Positions 1 to 9,423 are shown, numbered from the stretch's first letter. The stretch is DNA of 64,000 nucleotides from Candidatus Thorarchaeota archaeon (GCA_029855935.1 JAGSHN010000012.1:144869-208868), one strand, 5' to 3'. Notes: generated by a model from the sequence alone, not told the origin. Translations and numbers: made by a program.

Positions 1-1080
1 ACATACGGCATTCACGACATCGTCGAGGCTATGGATGACAGTCGCAGGAACGAGGTCATGGGCGACTTCTACTACCTGACATCGACGATCAGAGCAGTCC
101 CAAGGGAGATAAAGAGGTACGCACGTGAGCTGAGAATCCTCTGGGACGAGATACAGCCAGAGGACCTGTACTCAATCATGGACTTCAGCCCGCAGATGTC
201 GTGGTTCATAGATGATGTATACGCCCGCGTGGGCGATCGCTGGGTCTCCGAGATTCTCAACATGATTGAAACTCCTCAGGGTGTCACTCCAGGGACGTTC
301 AGAGCCGTTCAGCGCCGGTTGGCCTTTCTCAAGAACTCTGACTTGTTTGTGGACTCGGGGGCGTCGACACTGGACGACATCATCTACGCACTTGAGAACG
401 GGCGAGTTCTCATTGTCAATACGTCTCTGATGAGCAGCACCGAGCAGTTCTTGGTGACGACAATCGTGACGAGGACGATCTCCGACCTCCGCAGAGCTCT
501 GAAGAGCAGCATGACGCTTGGTGACTTCAAGAAACAGGCACAGGAGAGGCTTCCTCACGGTCTGTACCAACGGATACACGAGCGGATGATAGCTCTGTAT
601 GCGAGAGGGCGAACAGCTAATGACGACTCACCAGTAGCGAGTCCCACCGAACTTCCCGCTGTGATGATCACTGTGGAGGAGGCCCCCTCCATTCTCAACC
701 CCGAGCTGATGAAGGGGCGGTCGGTCTTCAAGGATGTTTCGCGCCAGGGGCGCAAGTTCAACATCGGCCTGATAGTCATCAGTCAGCAGGTGAGCGTGCT
801 CGACAGGGTCATTCTCAGCCAGATGAACACGCAGATCAGTCTGCGGCTCAACAACAAGACCGAGATCAAGAGCTGTATTGACAACGCAAGTATTAACATA
901 TCTGGATACGAGGACAAGTTCCGTACGATGGCACGTGGTGAGGCCCTACTCACGGCCTCTTATCGTGATGTACCACTTCCCGTGAAGATACCAAAGTTCG
1001 ATGATCTGTTCGAACATGATAAGAGGCGGTACAAGGGCGGCACATCCAAGAGGCGTACAACCAGACATGCCCTCCCGTAG
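1..1080 (+). CDS. herA: HerA-type DNA translocase ATPase, C-terminal part (5' truncated)
   Basis: The frame is open from base 1, so the gene begins upstream of the window and only about the last 360 residues are present. A hydrophobic strand ending in acidic residues (AVMITVEEAPS) looks like the Walker B of the HerA/FtsK superfamily. It is followed by the family-typical stretch around GRKFNIGLIVISQQ and SQMNTQISLRL, which carries the sensor and arginine region. HerA is a hexameric translocase that works with the nuclease NurA and Mre11-Rad50 to resect DNA ends. The mre11 gene starts 14 bp downstream and rad50 follows at once, which matches the classic archaeal operon. NurA is not downstream; it could lie before the window. 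The family call is firm, while the Walker A half cannot be checked. Confidence 0.88.
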   Translation, partial: TYGIHDIVEAMDDSRRNEVMGDFYYLTSTIRAVPREIKRYARELRILWDEIQPEDLYSIMDFSPQMSWFIDDVYARVGDRWVSEILNMIETPQGVTPGTFRAVQRRLAFLKNSDLFVDSGASTLDDIIYALENGRVLIVNTSLMSSTEQFLVTTIVTRTISDLRRALKSSMTLGDFKKQAQERLPHGLYQRIHERMIALYARGRTANDDSPVASPTELPAVMITVEEAPSILNPELMKGRSVFKDVSRQGRKFNIGLIVISQQVSVLDRVILSQMNTQISLRLNNKTEIKSCIDNASINISGYEDKFRTMARGEALLTASYRDVPLPVKIPKFDDLFEHDKRRYKGGTSKRRTTRHALP

Positions 1081-1094
1081 GAGAAGATGAAGTC

Positions 1095-2405
1095 GTGACC
1101 ATTCGCATCGCCCATCTCTCGGACACCCATCTTGGCTACTCGCCACGAACTGGTGTCAAGCAGAATGTGTGGGGAGTTGAGATGCGGTCACGGCTCATCG
1201 AGAACGACTTCTATGAGCGCTTTGTCGAGGTCTTTCACAGGATTGCAGCACTGGACCCGCCAGTCGACCTAGTGATTCACTCGGGCGATCTCTATGACTC
1301 GCCTTGGGACAAGAACCCCTCGCAACCACCTGTTATGGCACAGGAGACTGTGATACGCACTCTCCGCGAGTTCATCGAGAAGACGGGCATCCCCGTCCTG
1401 ATTCTCGAGGGTAACCACGGCCTCTACCGCACACGCCACGTGAGTCTGCTCGACATAATCCGGGTGTCAGTCCCCGGTGTCAATGTGGCCACCCGGATGG
1501 ACATGAGGCGAGCGTGGGCGGGCGGAGAGCCCCTGATCTTCTCGTATGACGAGGCCGATGTCTACTGCTTCCCCTTTATCGAGCCTGCAGTCCTTGAAGC
1601 CACCGAGACCAAGCATCTGTTCTTTGACTGGATTCTCAATCAACAGGCCCCCAAGCCCAGTCGGACATCAATCGCCGTGGCCCACGGAATGCCACTTGAC
1701 GGGACACTGTACGATCAGATTCTCACGAATGACTACGACTATGTTGCCCTTGGTCACGACCATCGGCAGGGAGAGTTCGGTCCTAAGGCGTGGTACGCGG
1801 GCAGCATTGAACGCTGGCGGTTCGATGAGGCTGGCCAGAAGAAGGGCTTTCTCGTCGTCGAGGCCTCAAACGGCGAGAGTCCTGTTGTGGATCCCCAGTA
1901 CTTGGAGTTCCGTCGTCCGGTGTACAATGAGAGAGTCGATGTTGGAACGAACCCGACTCCCGAGTGGGTGGCTGAGACTCTGCTGGGCTGGCTCGATGAG
2001 CACGGGCTCCGGACTGCCTGGGACCCTGAGTCTGCCGCCCGGGTGCGGTTTGTCCTGACGGGGGAGATGCCACAGAGTCGGGTGTTGGATCTCTCTCTCA
2101 GGCTTGAGGCCCTGAGGGCGGAGGTATTGAGGGACGGTTCGGAATACAACGTGGCTCAGCTTGTGTGGCAATTTGGCTTCAAGAGGCAGGAGCAGGAGAG
2201 TCCCGCTTATCCCGAGGTGGTCTCGGAGTACCTGATAGACGATCCTGAGGAGGACTTCAAGACCTATCTCAAGGAGTTGAAGATTGATTCCCAATACGAC
2301 CCGGAGATTCTGACGCGAATAGCTGTGGAGGCACTGAGACTCGCTGTGTCGCCTAGCGATGAGCATCTCACGTGGGACACGCTGAAGAAGGATGCGGAGG
2401 AGTGA
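1095..2405 (+). CDS. mre11: DNA double-strand break repair nuclease Mre11
   Basis: 436 residues from a GTG start. Phosphoesterase motifs appear in order: D-x-H in SDTHLGY near residue 10, GDLYD, then GNHG where most Mre11 proteins have GNHD, an isolated VAHG, and GHDH in the ALGHDHRQG stretch. These supply the two-manganese site for 3'-5' exonuclease and endonuclease activity on DNA ends. The C-terminal third is the capping and Rad50-binding region and is poorly conserved. The gene lies between herA and rad50, and its stop is 3 bp before the rad50 start, so translation is probably coupled. The GNHG variant keeps the metal-binding Asn and His. Confidence in function is high. Confidence 0.95.
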   Translation: MTIRIAHLSDTHLGYSPRTGVKQNVWGVEMRSRLIENDFYERFVEVFHRIAALDPPVDLVIHSGDLYDSPWDKNPSQPPVMAQETVIRTLREFIEKTGIPVLILEGNHGLYRTRHVSLLDIIRVSVPGVNVATRMDMRRAWAGGEPLIFSYDEADVYCFPFIEPAVLEATETKHLFFDWILNQQAPKPSRTSIAVAHGMPLDGTLYDQILTNDYDYVALGHDHRQGEFGPKAWYAGSIERWRFDEAGQKKGFLVVEASNGESPVVDPQYLEFRRPVYNERVDVGTNPTPEWVAETLLGWLDEHGLRTAWDPESAARVRFVLTGEMPQSRVLDLSLRLEALRAEVLRDGSEYNVAQLVWQFGFKRQEQESPAYPEVVSEYLIDDPEEDFKTYLKELKIDSQYDPEILTRIAVEALRLAVSPSDEHLTWDTLKKDAEE

Positions 2406-2408
2406 ACC

Positions 2409-4496
2409 GTGCGTCTGCTCTACATCAAGATAAAGAACTTCAAGCCCTTCAGCGAGCTCGAGGTGCCGACCGAGGGCGACCTTCCTGAGGGCCTGATTCT
2501 CGTACGCGGCAGGAACTCCACCGGAAAGTCGTCACTGTTCGAGGCGGTCCTGTGGGCCATCTGGGGTGCGAACGCGGTTGCTCTCTCGAACGAGGACCTG
2601 ATTAATTCGAATCACACATTCATGCGGGTCGTACTGGAGTTCGAGGTTGCAGGCACACGCTACAGGATTGATCGCTCCTACGACCGGGCAACGAGGACGA
2701 AGGTTGTTCTATCCAGACACGACGGCTCAAAATGGGTGCCAATCGGTGACAGGGTTGGTACTGTAGAGCGTGCCATTCAAGACATTCTCAGACTTGACGT
2801 TGACCAGGCACTGAACACACTCCTCGTGCGTCAGGGTGAGGTCGCTAAGATTGCTCTATCTCGACCAGCCGAGCTCCGAGATCTGCTGGTCAAGGTCTAC
2901 AATATCGATGTCATTCACGATATGGGTAAACACATAGAGTATCTGGAGGACAATCTCAGGGCACGAGTAAAGGCGCTTGAGGAGGACTATGTCAAACCAG
3001 AGCGATTGGAGCAGGACCTACGCTCCCTCGAGGAAGAGGTTGCTACACTTGAGCGCGAGCTGGAGAAGAACACTGCCGAACTGGAGAGCCGTCGTCAGAG
3101 CCTGCAAGAACTGCCAGATGGGACCCTAGTAGATCGGCTTGAGGCTCTTCAGGAGCAGATGGAGAATACAGAACGCGACATCTCAAGGACTCTAGAGGAG
3201 CGCAAGCACGCCCTCAAGCAGGCTGGTCTGCCTGTGGACTCGGAGGAGGCAGTCTCAGCGCGTCGGAAGGCCCTCGAGTCGCAGATTGAGCGAACGGAGA
3301 AAGAGATTGAGAAGCTGAGTCAGGAGTCTGCTTCTATCAACCAAGAGATTGGGGCAATCAAGGGACGCGAGGCAGACCTGAGAAAGAAGATCGAGACACT
3401 GCAGGACGCGTCTGCAGACGACAGTGGAGTGACACGCTGTCCCACCTGTTCAAAGCCGCTCGCCCCCGACGAGCGCGATCACATTGTCAGCGAATACCGG
3501 GAGATGATAGAGGCTGGGCGGAAGCGGCTGAGCAAACTCACTCAGAGACGCAAGGAGATCGAGAATGATGTTCGCAAGCTCAGGCACAGACGGTCCAGCC
3601 TTGACCTGGCCCTACGTGCGATTGATGATGTGATTCGACATGACGAGCGCATAAGGGTAGCACGACAGACTCTGGAGGAGCTCAGACGTCATCTGACATC
3701 GACGTTCAAGAAGGTGGGTGTTCCAGACCTTGATGCCCTGCTCTCTCGATACGGTGTCAAGGACCTTCCCACACTGAGAAATCAAGCGCGGGTCCTGAAG
3801 ACTCAGATTGAGGCGCTTGAGAGACGTTGCGAGGACCTGAGGCGCGATATCGATAGGAGAAAGGACCGGATTGAGGAGTTGCGAGTGGAAGTCGAGACGA
3901 TGCGGCAGAGGGGGGCCGAGATTGAGGAGCTCAGGCGCTATGCGGAACATGCTCGATATGTCCGCCTGAACTTGGCCAAGGGCTTCGTGTCTGACTGGGT
4001 ATTTCAAAAGCGTCTGATAGGGATAATAAGGAGGGTAACGGTCGACTATCTCGCCTCCTTCACAGCCCAGCAGTACACCTCCATAGATCTCGTGCCAGCG
4101 TCTACGGGGAGGACTCCCGGTCTTGTACTTGAGGTCTACGACCAGCGTGATGGGCTGCGCAAGAGAAAGGAGAAGCTCAGCTACGGCGACAGAACGGCTG
4201 TCAGTCTTGCACTACGTATGGGGATTGCTCGCACGATGAGTGTCCTGCGGCCGCTGAGAGACAGTCCGTCCAATGCTCCACGTGTGAGATGCGTGATGCT
4301 GGACGAACCTCTCTCCGGTCTGGACGCCGAGCGTCGACAGGCGGTGGTCCTGAGTCTTGTCAACGACTCGAACTTTAGGCAGATCTTCCTCATCACTCAC
4401 ACCGAGGTACAGAACCTCGAGGGAGTGCCTGTCATTGAGGTGGAGAAGAGCGGGGACTATAGTACCGCCACGCTCGTCCTACCGTCCGAGATATGA
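2409..4496 (+). CDS. rad50: DNA repair ATPase Rad50 (short coiled coil)
   Basis: 695 residues from a GTG start. Walker A is GRNSTGKS at residues 34-41. The zinc hook CPTC lies at residues 344-347 between two heptad-rich coiled-coil arms. The ABC signature region is LSYGDRTAVSLAL. Walker B is VRCVMLDEP followed by the D-loop LSGLDAERR, and the switch histidine sits in LITHTE. Rad50 dimerises through the hook zinc and drives Mre11 on DNA ends. The protein is clearly shorter than typical archaeal Rad50 (usually about 850-900 residues), and the loss is in the coiled coil. It is the last gene of the herA-mre11-rad50 operon; the next gene has its own TATA box. Confidence 0.95.
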   Translation: MRLLYIKIKNFKPFSELEVPTEGDLPEGLILVRGRNSTGKSSLFEAVLWAIWGANAVALSNEDLINSNHTFMRVVLEFEVAGTRYRIDRSYDRATRTKVVLSRHDGSKWVPIGDRVGTVERAIQDILRLDVDQALNTLLVRQGEVAKIALSRPAELRDLLVKVYNIDVIHDMGKHIEYLEDNLRARVKALEEDYVKPERLEQDLRSLEEEVATLERELEKNTAELESRRQSLQELPDGTLVDRLEALQEQMENTERDISRTLEERKHALKQAGLPVDSEEAVSARRKALESQIERTEKEIEKLSQESASINQEIGAIKGREADLRKKIETLQDASADDSGVTRCPTCSKPLAPDERDHIVSEYREMIEAGRKRLSKLTQRRKEIENDVRKLRHRRSSLDLALRAIDDVIRHDERIRVARQTLEELRRHLTSTFKKVGVPDLDALLSRYGVKDLPTLRNQARVLKTQIEALERRCEDLRRDIDRRKDRIEELRVEVETMRQRGAEIEELRRYAEHARYVRLNLAKGFVSDWVFQKRLIGIIRRVTVDYLASFTAQQYTSIDLVPASTGRTPGLVLEVYDQRDGLRKRKEKLSYGDRTAVSLALRMGIARTMSVLRPLRDSPSNAPRVRCVMLDEPLSGLDAERRQAVVLSLVNDSNFRQIFLITHTEVQNLEGVPVIEVEKSGDYSTATLVLPSEI

Positions 4497-4539
4497 CCAC
4501 ACTCGACGCACACAAGACATTCTCTCCACTTACAGCAAG

Positions 4540-4549
4540 TATATCTATA
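4540..4549 (+). promoter_or_regulatory. TATA box of the 4571 membrane protein gene
   Basis: The AT-rich element TATATCTATA stands out in a G+C-rich region and ends 21 bp before ATG 4571. This spacing would place the transcript start at or next to that ATG. It supports 4571 over the upstream ATG at 4493, which overlaps the rad50 stop. Confidence 0.55.
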
Positions 4550-4570
4550 CGTTCGAGAAGTCCCTATTCT

Positions 4571-6208
4571 ATGGCGCGGCGGATGGTAAGGTTCCTTGTC
4601 CATCTTGTCACAGAGTACGGGATCCTTGTAGTCGTTCTTGGCTTCGGTCTGTACGTCTGGTTGGTCGTGTTCAATGCCGCACTTGTGGACTATCTTGATG
4701 CAAATCTGTGGCGATTCAGGGCTGTATGGCTGGGGAACGGAGACTTCACGGTCTTCGGCTACACGGTGTCGTATCACCTCGAGGGGTATTCTGACTACTC
4801 CTTCTTCTACGTCCACTGGGGGAACAACCTTCTCAATGGTGTGATGCCCTACTCCGACAGTTTCGGCCACATCTACTTGGACGGGTTGACCAACAACAAC
4901 GGTCTATACATATTCCCTCCCCTGTACGCCTATCTCTACGGGATTGGAATCGCCCTTGGTCTTGATGGCTACTGGGGGATTGGCGCAATTCTAGCTGCAT
5001 TTGGTTATCTTACAGCTCTTCCGACCTACGGCCTCGCAAGGCACCTCTCTGGGAGTCGTCACGCCGGCGAAGCTGCTGCACTGACCTATCTCCTCAACCC
5101 GAATGTCCTCTATCATGTCGACTTTGTCTGGCTCAATACCTCCCCCTTCATATTCTTCTTCTTCCTGGGATTCTATCTGCTCGTCAGAGGTCACAGACAT
5201 GCTGGTACTCTATCGATAGTGACAGCCGCGCTCTTCAAGCAGATGGCTTGGTTTCTGGGAATCCCCTTGGTGATCTACCTGCTCATCCGCCCCCGAAGAT
5301 GCCCGCATGATGAGACCGACGCTGATGGGGCCGGTCCAGCTGATGACGAGGGAGCCGATGTCACCATTCCAGAGCCACAGGGTGACGGGGAAGAATCCTC
5401 ACAGGAGGGGACTCTCGTCCGACTGTTCCATGTTCTCAACCGTGTCTTCGATCTCAAGGGCTTCATCACCAGTGCGCTGCTCGTTGTGGCCTATGTCATC
5501 GCAGTGATGCTACCGTTCCTTGTCATGTATCCCTCCCTGACACTACGGAACATCTCGCTGGCAGCAGGAGGATTTGCTCTTGACTCTTACACAGACCCTC
5601 CACCCTATGGTTCTCCAATGAGGCTACAGGTGCTTCCAGTCGTCGCCGGTCTCCCGGCCCTCGCCGAGTTTCTCGACGGGCTCATCTACAGCAAGTACCC
5701 GCTCATCTTCGGTGTCTGTCTATTGGCTGGTCTGATGTTGGTTCAGCGAAGAGACGAGGACCGACCAGTCTACTACGCGAGACGCCTGTTGTTCTTGGCT
5801 CTCATTCTGATGCTCTGGGTCCATCTCGCAGGGCCGAGAGGGGTCTACAAGTACTATTTCACGCTCTTCGCACCGTTCTTCTCAATCTTCTCGTCGTCCA
5901 AGATGGTGACGAGCAGAGAGGAACACGTGGGATTCTCTCTGTCCATGGTGTGGTTGCCGTTCGCGCTATCCGCTCTCATCCTTCTCCCCCCGCGGGAGGT
6001 GTACCTTGCTGGTGTCCTCCTAATCTTCGTCGGCTATCTTGCAGCCGATACGGTGGGTAGTCTGTGGTTCATTGTGACCTCGCCTCTCCGCTGGCTATCA
6101 CGACTACTCCATCCATATGCGCAACGTCTGAAGGGCGTTGTCGCGGCACGTGCTAGACGGGCGATGCTCTCACATCCGAATTCCGACACAGAGAACAGGG
6201 AGGGATGA
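4571..6208 (+). CDS. Multi-pass membrane protein, probable GT-C type glycosyltransferase (paralogue 1)
   Basis: About 545 residues with an N-terminal membrane segment starting near residue 17 and roughly ten or more hydrophobic segments. An acidic, charged loop rich in Asp and Glu lies near the middle (roughly bases 5300-5410). Early extracytoplasmic loops carry conserved aromatic and acidic residues (the LEGYSDYSFFYVHWG stretch) and an FPPLYAY motif. This layout is typical of lipid-linked-sugar GT-C transferases, but I see no diagnostic catalytic motif. The next gene is a clear paralogue and overlaps this one by 4 bp (ATGA). An in-frame ATG at 4493 overlaps the rad50 stop; the TATA box at 4540 and the length match to the paralogue favour 4571. 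Likely role: glycan assembly at the membrane (inference). Confidence 0.6.
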   Translation: MARRMVRFLVHLVTEYGILVVVLGFGLYVWLVVFNAALVDYLDANLWRFRAVWLGNGDFTVFGYTVSYHLEGYSDYSFFYVHWGNNLLNGVMPYSDSFGHIYLDGLTNNNGLYIFPPLYAYLYGIGIALGLDGYWGIGAILAAFGYLTALPTYGLARHLSGSRHAGEAAALTYLLNPNVLYHVDFVWLNTSPFIFFFFLGFYLLVRGHRHAGTLSIVTAALFKQMAWFLGIPLVIYLLIRPRRCPHDETDADGAGPADDEGADVTIPEPQGDGEESSQEGTLVRLFHVLNRVFDLKGFITSALLVVAYVIAVMLPFLVMYPSLTLRNISLAAGGFALDSYTDPPPYGSPMRLQVLPVVAGLPALAEFLDGLIYSKYPLIFGVCLLAGLMLVQRRDEDRPVYYARRLLFLALILMLWVHLAGPRGVYKYYFTLFAPFFSIFSSSKMVTSREEHVGFSLSMVWLPFALSALILLPPREVYLAGVLLIFVGYLAADTVGSLWFIVTSPLRWLSRLLHPYAQRLKGVVAARARRAMLSHPNSDTENREG

Positions 6209-7674
6209 GTGCTCTGACAGACCAGCCACATCGCTCCGCGTTGAAACGGTTTCTCCGACAGCACCATGAGATCATTGTTGTCCTCGCTGTTGGGGCTGTT
6301 CTCTGGGCTGGGGTGTTTGTGGTCGCCACGCAGTCATTCGGTGGAACTCGACCTTTTCGTGCGGTGTGGAACGGGATGGGAACAGTGAACGTCTTTGGTT
6401 ACCAGTTCGACTACGATTTGGAGGGCTGGTCAGACTACGACTACTACTATGTGACCTGGGGATTGGAGCTGCTTCAGGGCCGTCAGCTGTACTCGCCAGA
6501 GTTCGGTGCGATTGAGACCGAGGAGGGCACATACAACGCGCCGTATTTCTTCCCGCCGCTCTTTGCCTATATGTGTGCCCTCGGAGTCGCTCTTCCCATC
6601 CAGCCGTATGGTATCGGCCTGTTGATCACGCTCTGCGGATATCTCACAGCCATCCCGATCTATGGTATTGCCCATAGTCTCTCGAGGCGCGAGTCGCAGG
6701 CCCTGCTAGCCACGCTGATCTATCTGTTCAATCCCCTGGTCCTCTACTATACTGCATTTGAATGGCTCAATTCCGCGCCGTTCACATTCTTTGGTCTGCT
6801 CGGCCTGTATCTCATGATGAGAGACCACAGACTTGTGGGTGCCGCGACGATTGTCGTGTCAGCCCTCTTCAAGCAGACCGGCTTTTTCCTGATAGTCCCA
6901 CTGTTGGCCTACGCGGCAAGACCCTCCACAGGTCTCAGAGTGTTCTCGCACGAGAAGTCCACCAAGCCCGTGATGGACTGGGTCTCTCTGAGGAATACGA
7001 TGCTCGTCGTTGTGGTTGTTTCCGTGCTACTGTCACTGCCCTACATCGTGACCGACCCGGTGAACTACCTCTTCTACCTATTCGTCCGCCCCGGGACCGT
7101 CTGGATTGATGTCGAGAAGGGGCTTCCATCTCGCCAGATGCCCACCACCATTGTCTATCCCCTAATCGCAGTTGGCGCTCCTCTCCCCGTTCTGTATGCT
7201 GTCAACGTGGTCACATACTACGGCTTTGTGGCCCTGCTGGGCATTCTTGTGGTCATTATTTTCCAGCTTGTGCGTGTGACACTGGACTGGTCAGAGCCCC
7301 AATTCTCACGCAAGACATTCCTATTGCTTGTGACCATGTACCTCTGGGTCCATCTGTGGTCTCCGCGTGGAATATACAAGTACTACTGCGTCACTCTTGT
7401 TGTTCTGCTGGCTGTGTGGAGTGCTGTGGAGTCTGCTGACTACTTGGAGCGTGGTCATGAGGTTGGGTGGGTGGTCATCCCGCTATTGGTCCTCCTCTGG
7501 TCGCTTCTCATTCTATTCACCCCTCGATGGTTCTACATTGTTCTGATTGGTCTTGCGGCCCTGGTGGTTCCCCGCAAGTATCTATTCCTGTGGTGTCGTG
7601 CGCTTGTACGGAGAATTCGGTCAATGTCGCAATGGTCACTGCCCAGTGTAAGTGAGGCACGAGTACGGGAATAG
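6205..7674 (+). CDS. Multi-pass membrane protein, probable GT-C type glycosyltransferase (paralogue 2)
   Basis: 489 residues, about eleven hydrophobic segments. It shares with the preceding protein the order of motifs: FGY followed by DLEGWSDYDYYYVTWG, then FPPLFAYM, then GYLTAIPIYGIAHSLS, a YLFNPLVLYYTAFEWLNSAPF segment, and an MYLWVHLWSPRGIYKYY segment near the C-terminus. The charged insert of paralogue 1 is absent. The ATG overlaps the stop of the upstream gene, so the two are translationally coupled and probably form a heteromer or act on successive steps. No membrane-external catalytic motif is certain. Glycosyltransferase is the best reading; a transporter is possible. Confidence 0.6.
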   Translation: MSALTDQPHRSALKRFLRQHHEIIVVLAVGAVLWAGVFVVATQSFGGTRPFRAVWNGMGTVNVFGYQFDYDLEGWSDYDYYYVTWGLELLQGRQLYSPEFGAIETEEGTYNAPYFFPPLFAYMCALGVALPIQPYGIGLLITLCGYLTAIPIYGIAHSLSRRESQALLATLIYLFNPLVLYYTAFEWLNSAPFTFFGLLGLYLMMRDHRLVGAATIVVSALFKQTGFFLIVPLLAYAARPSTGLRVFSHEKSTKPVMDWVSLRNTMLVVVVVSVLLSLPYIVTDPVNYLFYLFVRPGTVWIDVEKGLPSRQMPTTIVYPLIAVGAPLPVLYAVNVVTYYGFVALLGILVVIIFQLVRVTLDWSEPQFSRKTFLLLVTMYLWVHLWSPRGIYKYYCVTLVVLLAVWSAVESADYLERGHEVGWVVIPLLVLLWSLLILFTPRWFYIVLIGLAALVVPRKYLFLWCRALVRRIRSMSQWSLPSVSEARVRE

Positions 7675-7709
7675 TGGCCGCGTCCCACCACAGAGAATGG
7701 TCTGCTATA

Positions 7710-8888
7710 CTACTCCCCCTCTAGACTCTTCAAGTCCTTCTTCTTCTTCGAGATCTTCCTCTTCAGACTCTTGATACGCGCATCGAGTTTCGCAATCTGC
7801 TCCTCGTAGGTGTCCTTGCTCATTGCACCAGAGGCATGCCTCTCCTCCACGTGCTCTCGGAGCTGCTCCACAGACTGAATCTCCCGCTCTAACGCAGCGA
7901 TGTCGGACTTGATGCGTTCTGCTTCAGCCTCTTTCTCAGTGCGGAACTCACCAGCGGGAATTATCATTCCCAGTTGTTCCTGTGTCTTCTGTGCAAAGGC
8001 TTGAAACTGAGATCGAAGTGACTCGATGTTGTTCTGGACGCCATCAATCTTCTCGGACAGGCGCTCCATCCCCTTGCTCAGGTCAAGGACTGTGTCGACG
8101 AGTCTCCGCAGCATTTTCTCGAAGTCCTTTGGTATCTGTACTCCTGCGGCCACGGCGACTGCCTGCGATCCTGGCGCAGCAGTCGTTGGTGCAGTCACCT
8201 CACTGGGCCGCACTAGGCTCTCAGTACCGCATAGCCACCTGAAGGCGTTCAGTGCGAGTGTCCTATTTCCCTTATTCTTGAGGCCGCCACTTCGAAAGAC
8301 TTCGTAGGTACCGATGCATATCACGCGTCCCTCGCCATACTCGGCGACAGCCAGCACCGGCTGACTGGCGGGATCGGCTACCGCTGATGTGAGCGCGAGG
8401 GCCATTGCCGGACTTGAGACTCGCAGAGTACATGCTGCTGACATCACAATCTCGGCCACGTTCTGAGTGACAGGATGCGGGACTATGTCCCTGATGATTG
8501 GCATCGTCGGCATTCCGGCATTGTTGCGAGCATCCTTCACGGCAGTGTTCTCGAAGACTATGCCGAACTCTTTCGAGACCATACTCATGTTATTCATCAG
8601 GCCGCGATCGCCTCCTGAGAGGGAGAGTAGCATCAGTCCCCCGCCCTCCTTGACGAATCTCTTGAGTGTGTCAATCTCCGGGGGCCTCAGTTTGGAACTG
8701 TTGGGACAGCCGAATACGATTGCACTGGCCTCTTTCAGCTTTCGCGGCAGGATCATATACTCCGTATAGGGCTCGACATCAAAGCCGTTCTCGCGGAGCA
8801 GTTTTCCCAGCTGTGAGTAGGTGGAGTCGAGACGGCCTCGCTCGTTCTGCGTCTGGTCAAAGAATATCATCCCTTTCCTGCCGCTCAA
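7710..8888 (-). CDS. GIFT-domain (IFT52/GldG-like) protein with C-terminal coiled coil
   Basis: 392 residues from a TTG start with GGTGAT six bases upstream. Residues 1-220 form an alpha/beta domain: a first strand MIFFDQ, a switch of helices with a region reading LRPPEIDTLKRFVKEGGGLM, then a late GEGRVICIGTYEVF strand and an ALNAFRWLCG helix. This order and wording resemble the GIFT domain of eukaryotic IFT52 and bacterial GldG (class I glutamine-amidotransferase-like fold without catalytic residues). A linker rich in Ala, Thr and Pro follows, then a long charged coiled coil from about 260 to the end with a KKKK-rich tail. No membrane segment. Role unknown; it may scaffold a complex. The domain call is by eye and needs a profile search. 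Confidence 0.6.
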   Translation of the reverse strand: MSGRKGMIFFDQTQNERGRLDSTYSQLGKLLRENGFDVEPYTEYMILPRKLKEASAIVFGCPNSSKLRPPEIDTLKRFVKEGGGLMLLSLSGGDRGLMNNMSMVSKEFGIVFENTAVKDARNNAGMPTMPIIRDIVPHPVTQNVAEIVMSAACTLRVSSPAMALALTSAVADPASQPVLAVAEYGEGRVICIGTYEVFRSGGLKNKGNRTLALNAFRWLCGTESLVRPSEVTAPTTAAPGSQAVAVAAGVQIPKDFEKMLRRLVDTVLDLSKGMERLSEKIDGVQNNIESLRSQFQAFAQKTQEQLGMIIPAGEFRTEKEAEAERIKSDIAALEREIQSVEQLREHVEERHASGAMSKDTYEEQIAKLDARIKSLKRKISKKKKDLKSLEGE

Positions 8889-8954
8889 AGTGCATCACCT
8901 TTCTTGTGACAACTGGAGAATTCCTCTAATGAGACTTCCTACTGCATCGCGAAC

Positions 8955-8962
8955 ATTTTATC
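8955..8962 (+). promoter_or_regulatory. TATA box of the HIT gene
   Basis: ATTTTATC lies 25-32 bp upstream of ATG 8987, so transcription would begin at or very near the start codon (leaderless). Confidence 0.5.
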
Positions 8963-8986
8963 TCGCTCTCGCGTACAATCTCGGGT

Positions 8987-9415
8987 ATGAGCACTAACGA
9001 GGACTGCATATTCTGCAAGATTATCAGAGGTGAGATTCCAGCCTCCGTTGTCTTCGAGGACGATGTCTGCATAGCCTTCATGGACATCTTTCCGGTGAAG
9101 GAGGGTCACTGCCTGCTCATCCCGAAGAAGCACTACACCAATATGTTCGATGTCGACCCTGACGTAGTTGCCCATCTCGGCAGACAGTTGGCAGAGTTGA
9201 CACGAAAGGTAAACGCCGCTTTCAGACCCGATGGCGTCCTCAACATAGTGGCAAATGGTTCCGGGGCCGGACAGGAGGTCCCACATCTGCACATTCACGT
9301 CGTGCCTAGGAACCATGACGACGAGTTCCGTTTTCAGTTCCCGAAGAACTATCGGGAGAAGATGGCAGAGCGTGAGGAGCTGGAGCGGGCTGCACGAAAG
9401 ATTGCCGAGGCGTGA
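8987..9415 (+). CDS. HIT family hydrolase
   Basis: 142 residues. The N-terminus has the CIFCKIIRGEIP signature of the HINT/HIT branch, and the histidine triad is HLHIHVVPR near residue 101, preceded by NGSGAGQEVPH. These proteins hydrolyse nucleoside phosphoramidates or dinucleotide substrates with the middle histidine as nucleophile. Length is normal. The gene sits between two oppositely oriented genes and has its own TATA box, so it is monocistronic. The C-terminal tail is charged and helical. Substrate cannot be told from sequence. Confidence 0.92.
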   Translation: MSTNEDCIFCKIIRGEIPASVVFEDDVCIAFMDIFPVKEGHCLLIPKKHYTNMFDVDPDVVAHLGRQLAELTRKVNAAFRPDGVLNIVANGSGAGQEVPHLHIHVVPRNHDDEFRFQFPKNYREKMAEREELERAARKIAEA

Positions 9416-9423
9416 GACGGCTG

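Noticed and set aside
4493..4570. ATG overlapping the rad50 stop as start of the membrane protein
   Set aside because: A TATA box at 4540 and the length match to the paralogue favour ATG 4571, although ATGA coupling is possible.
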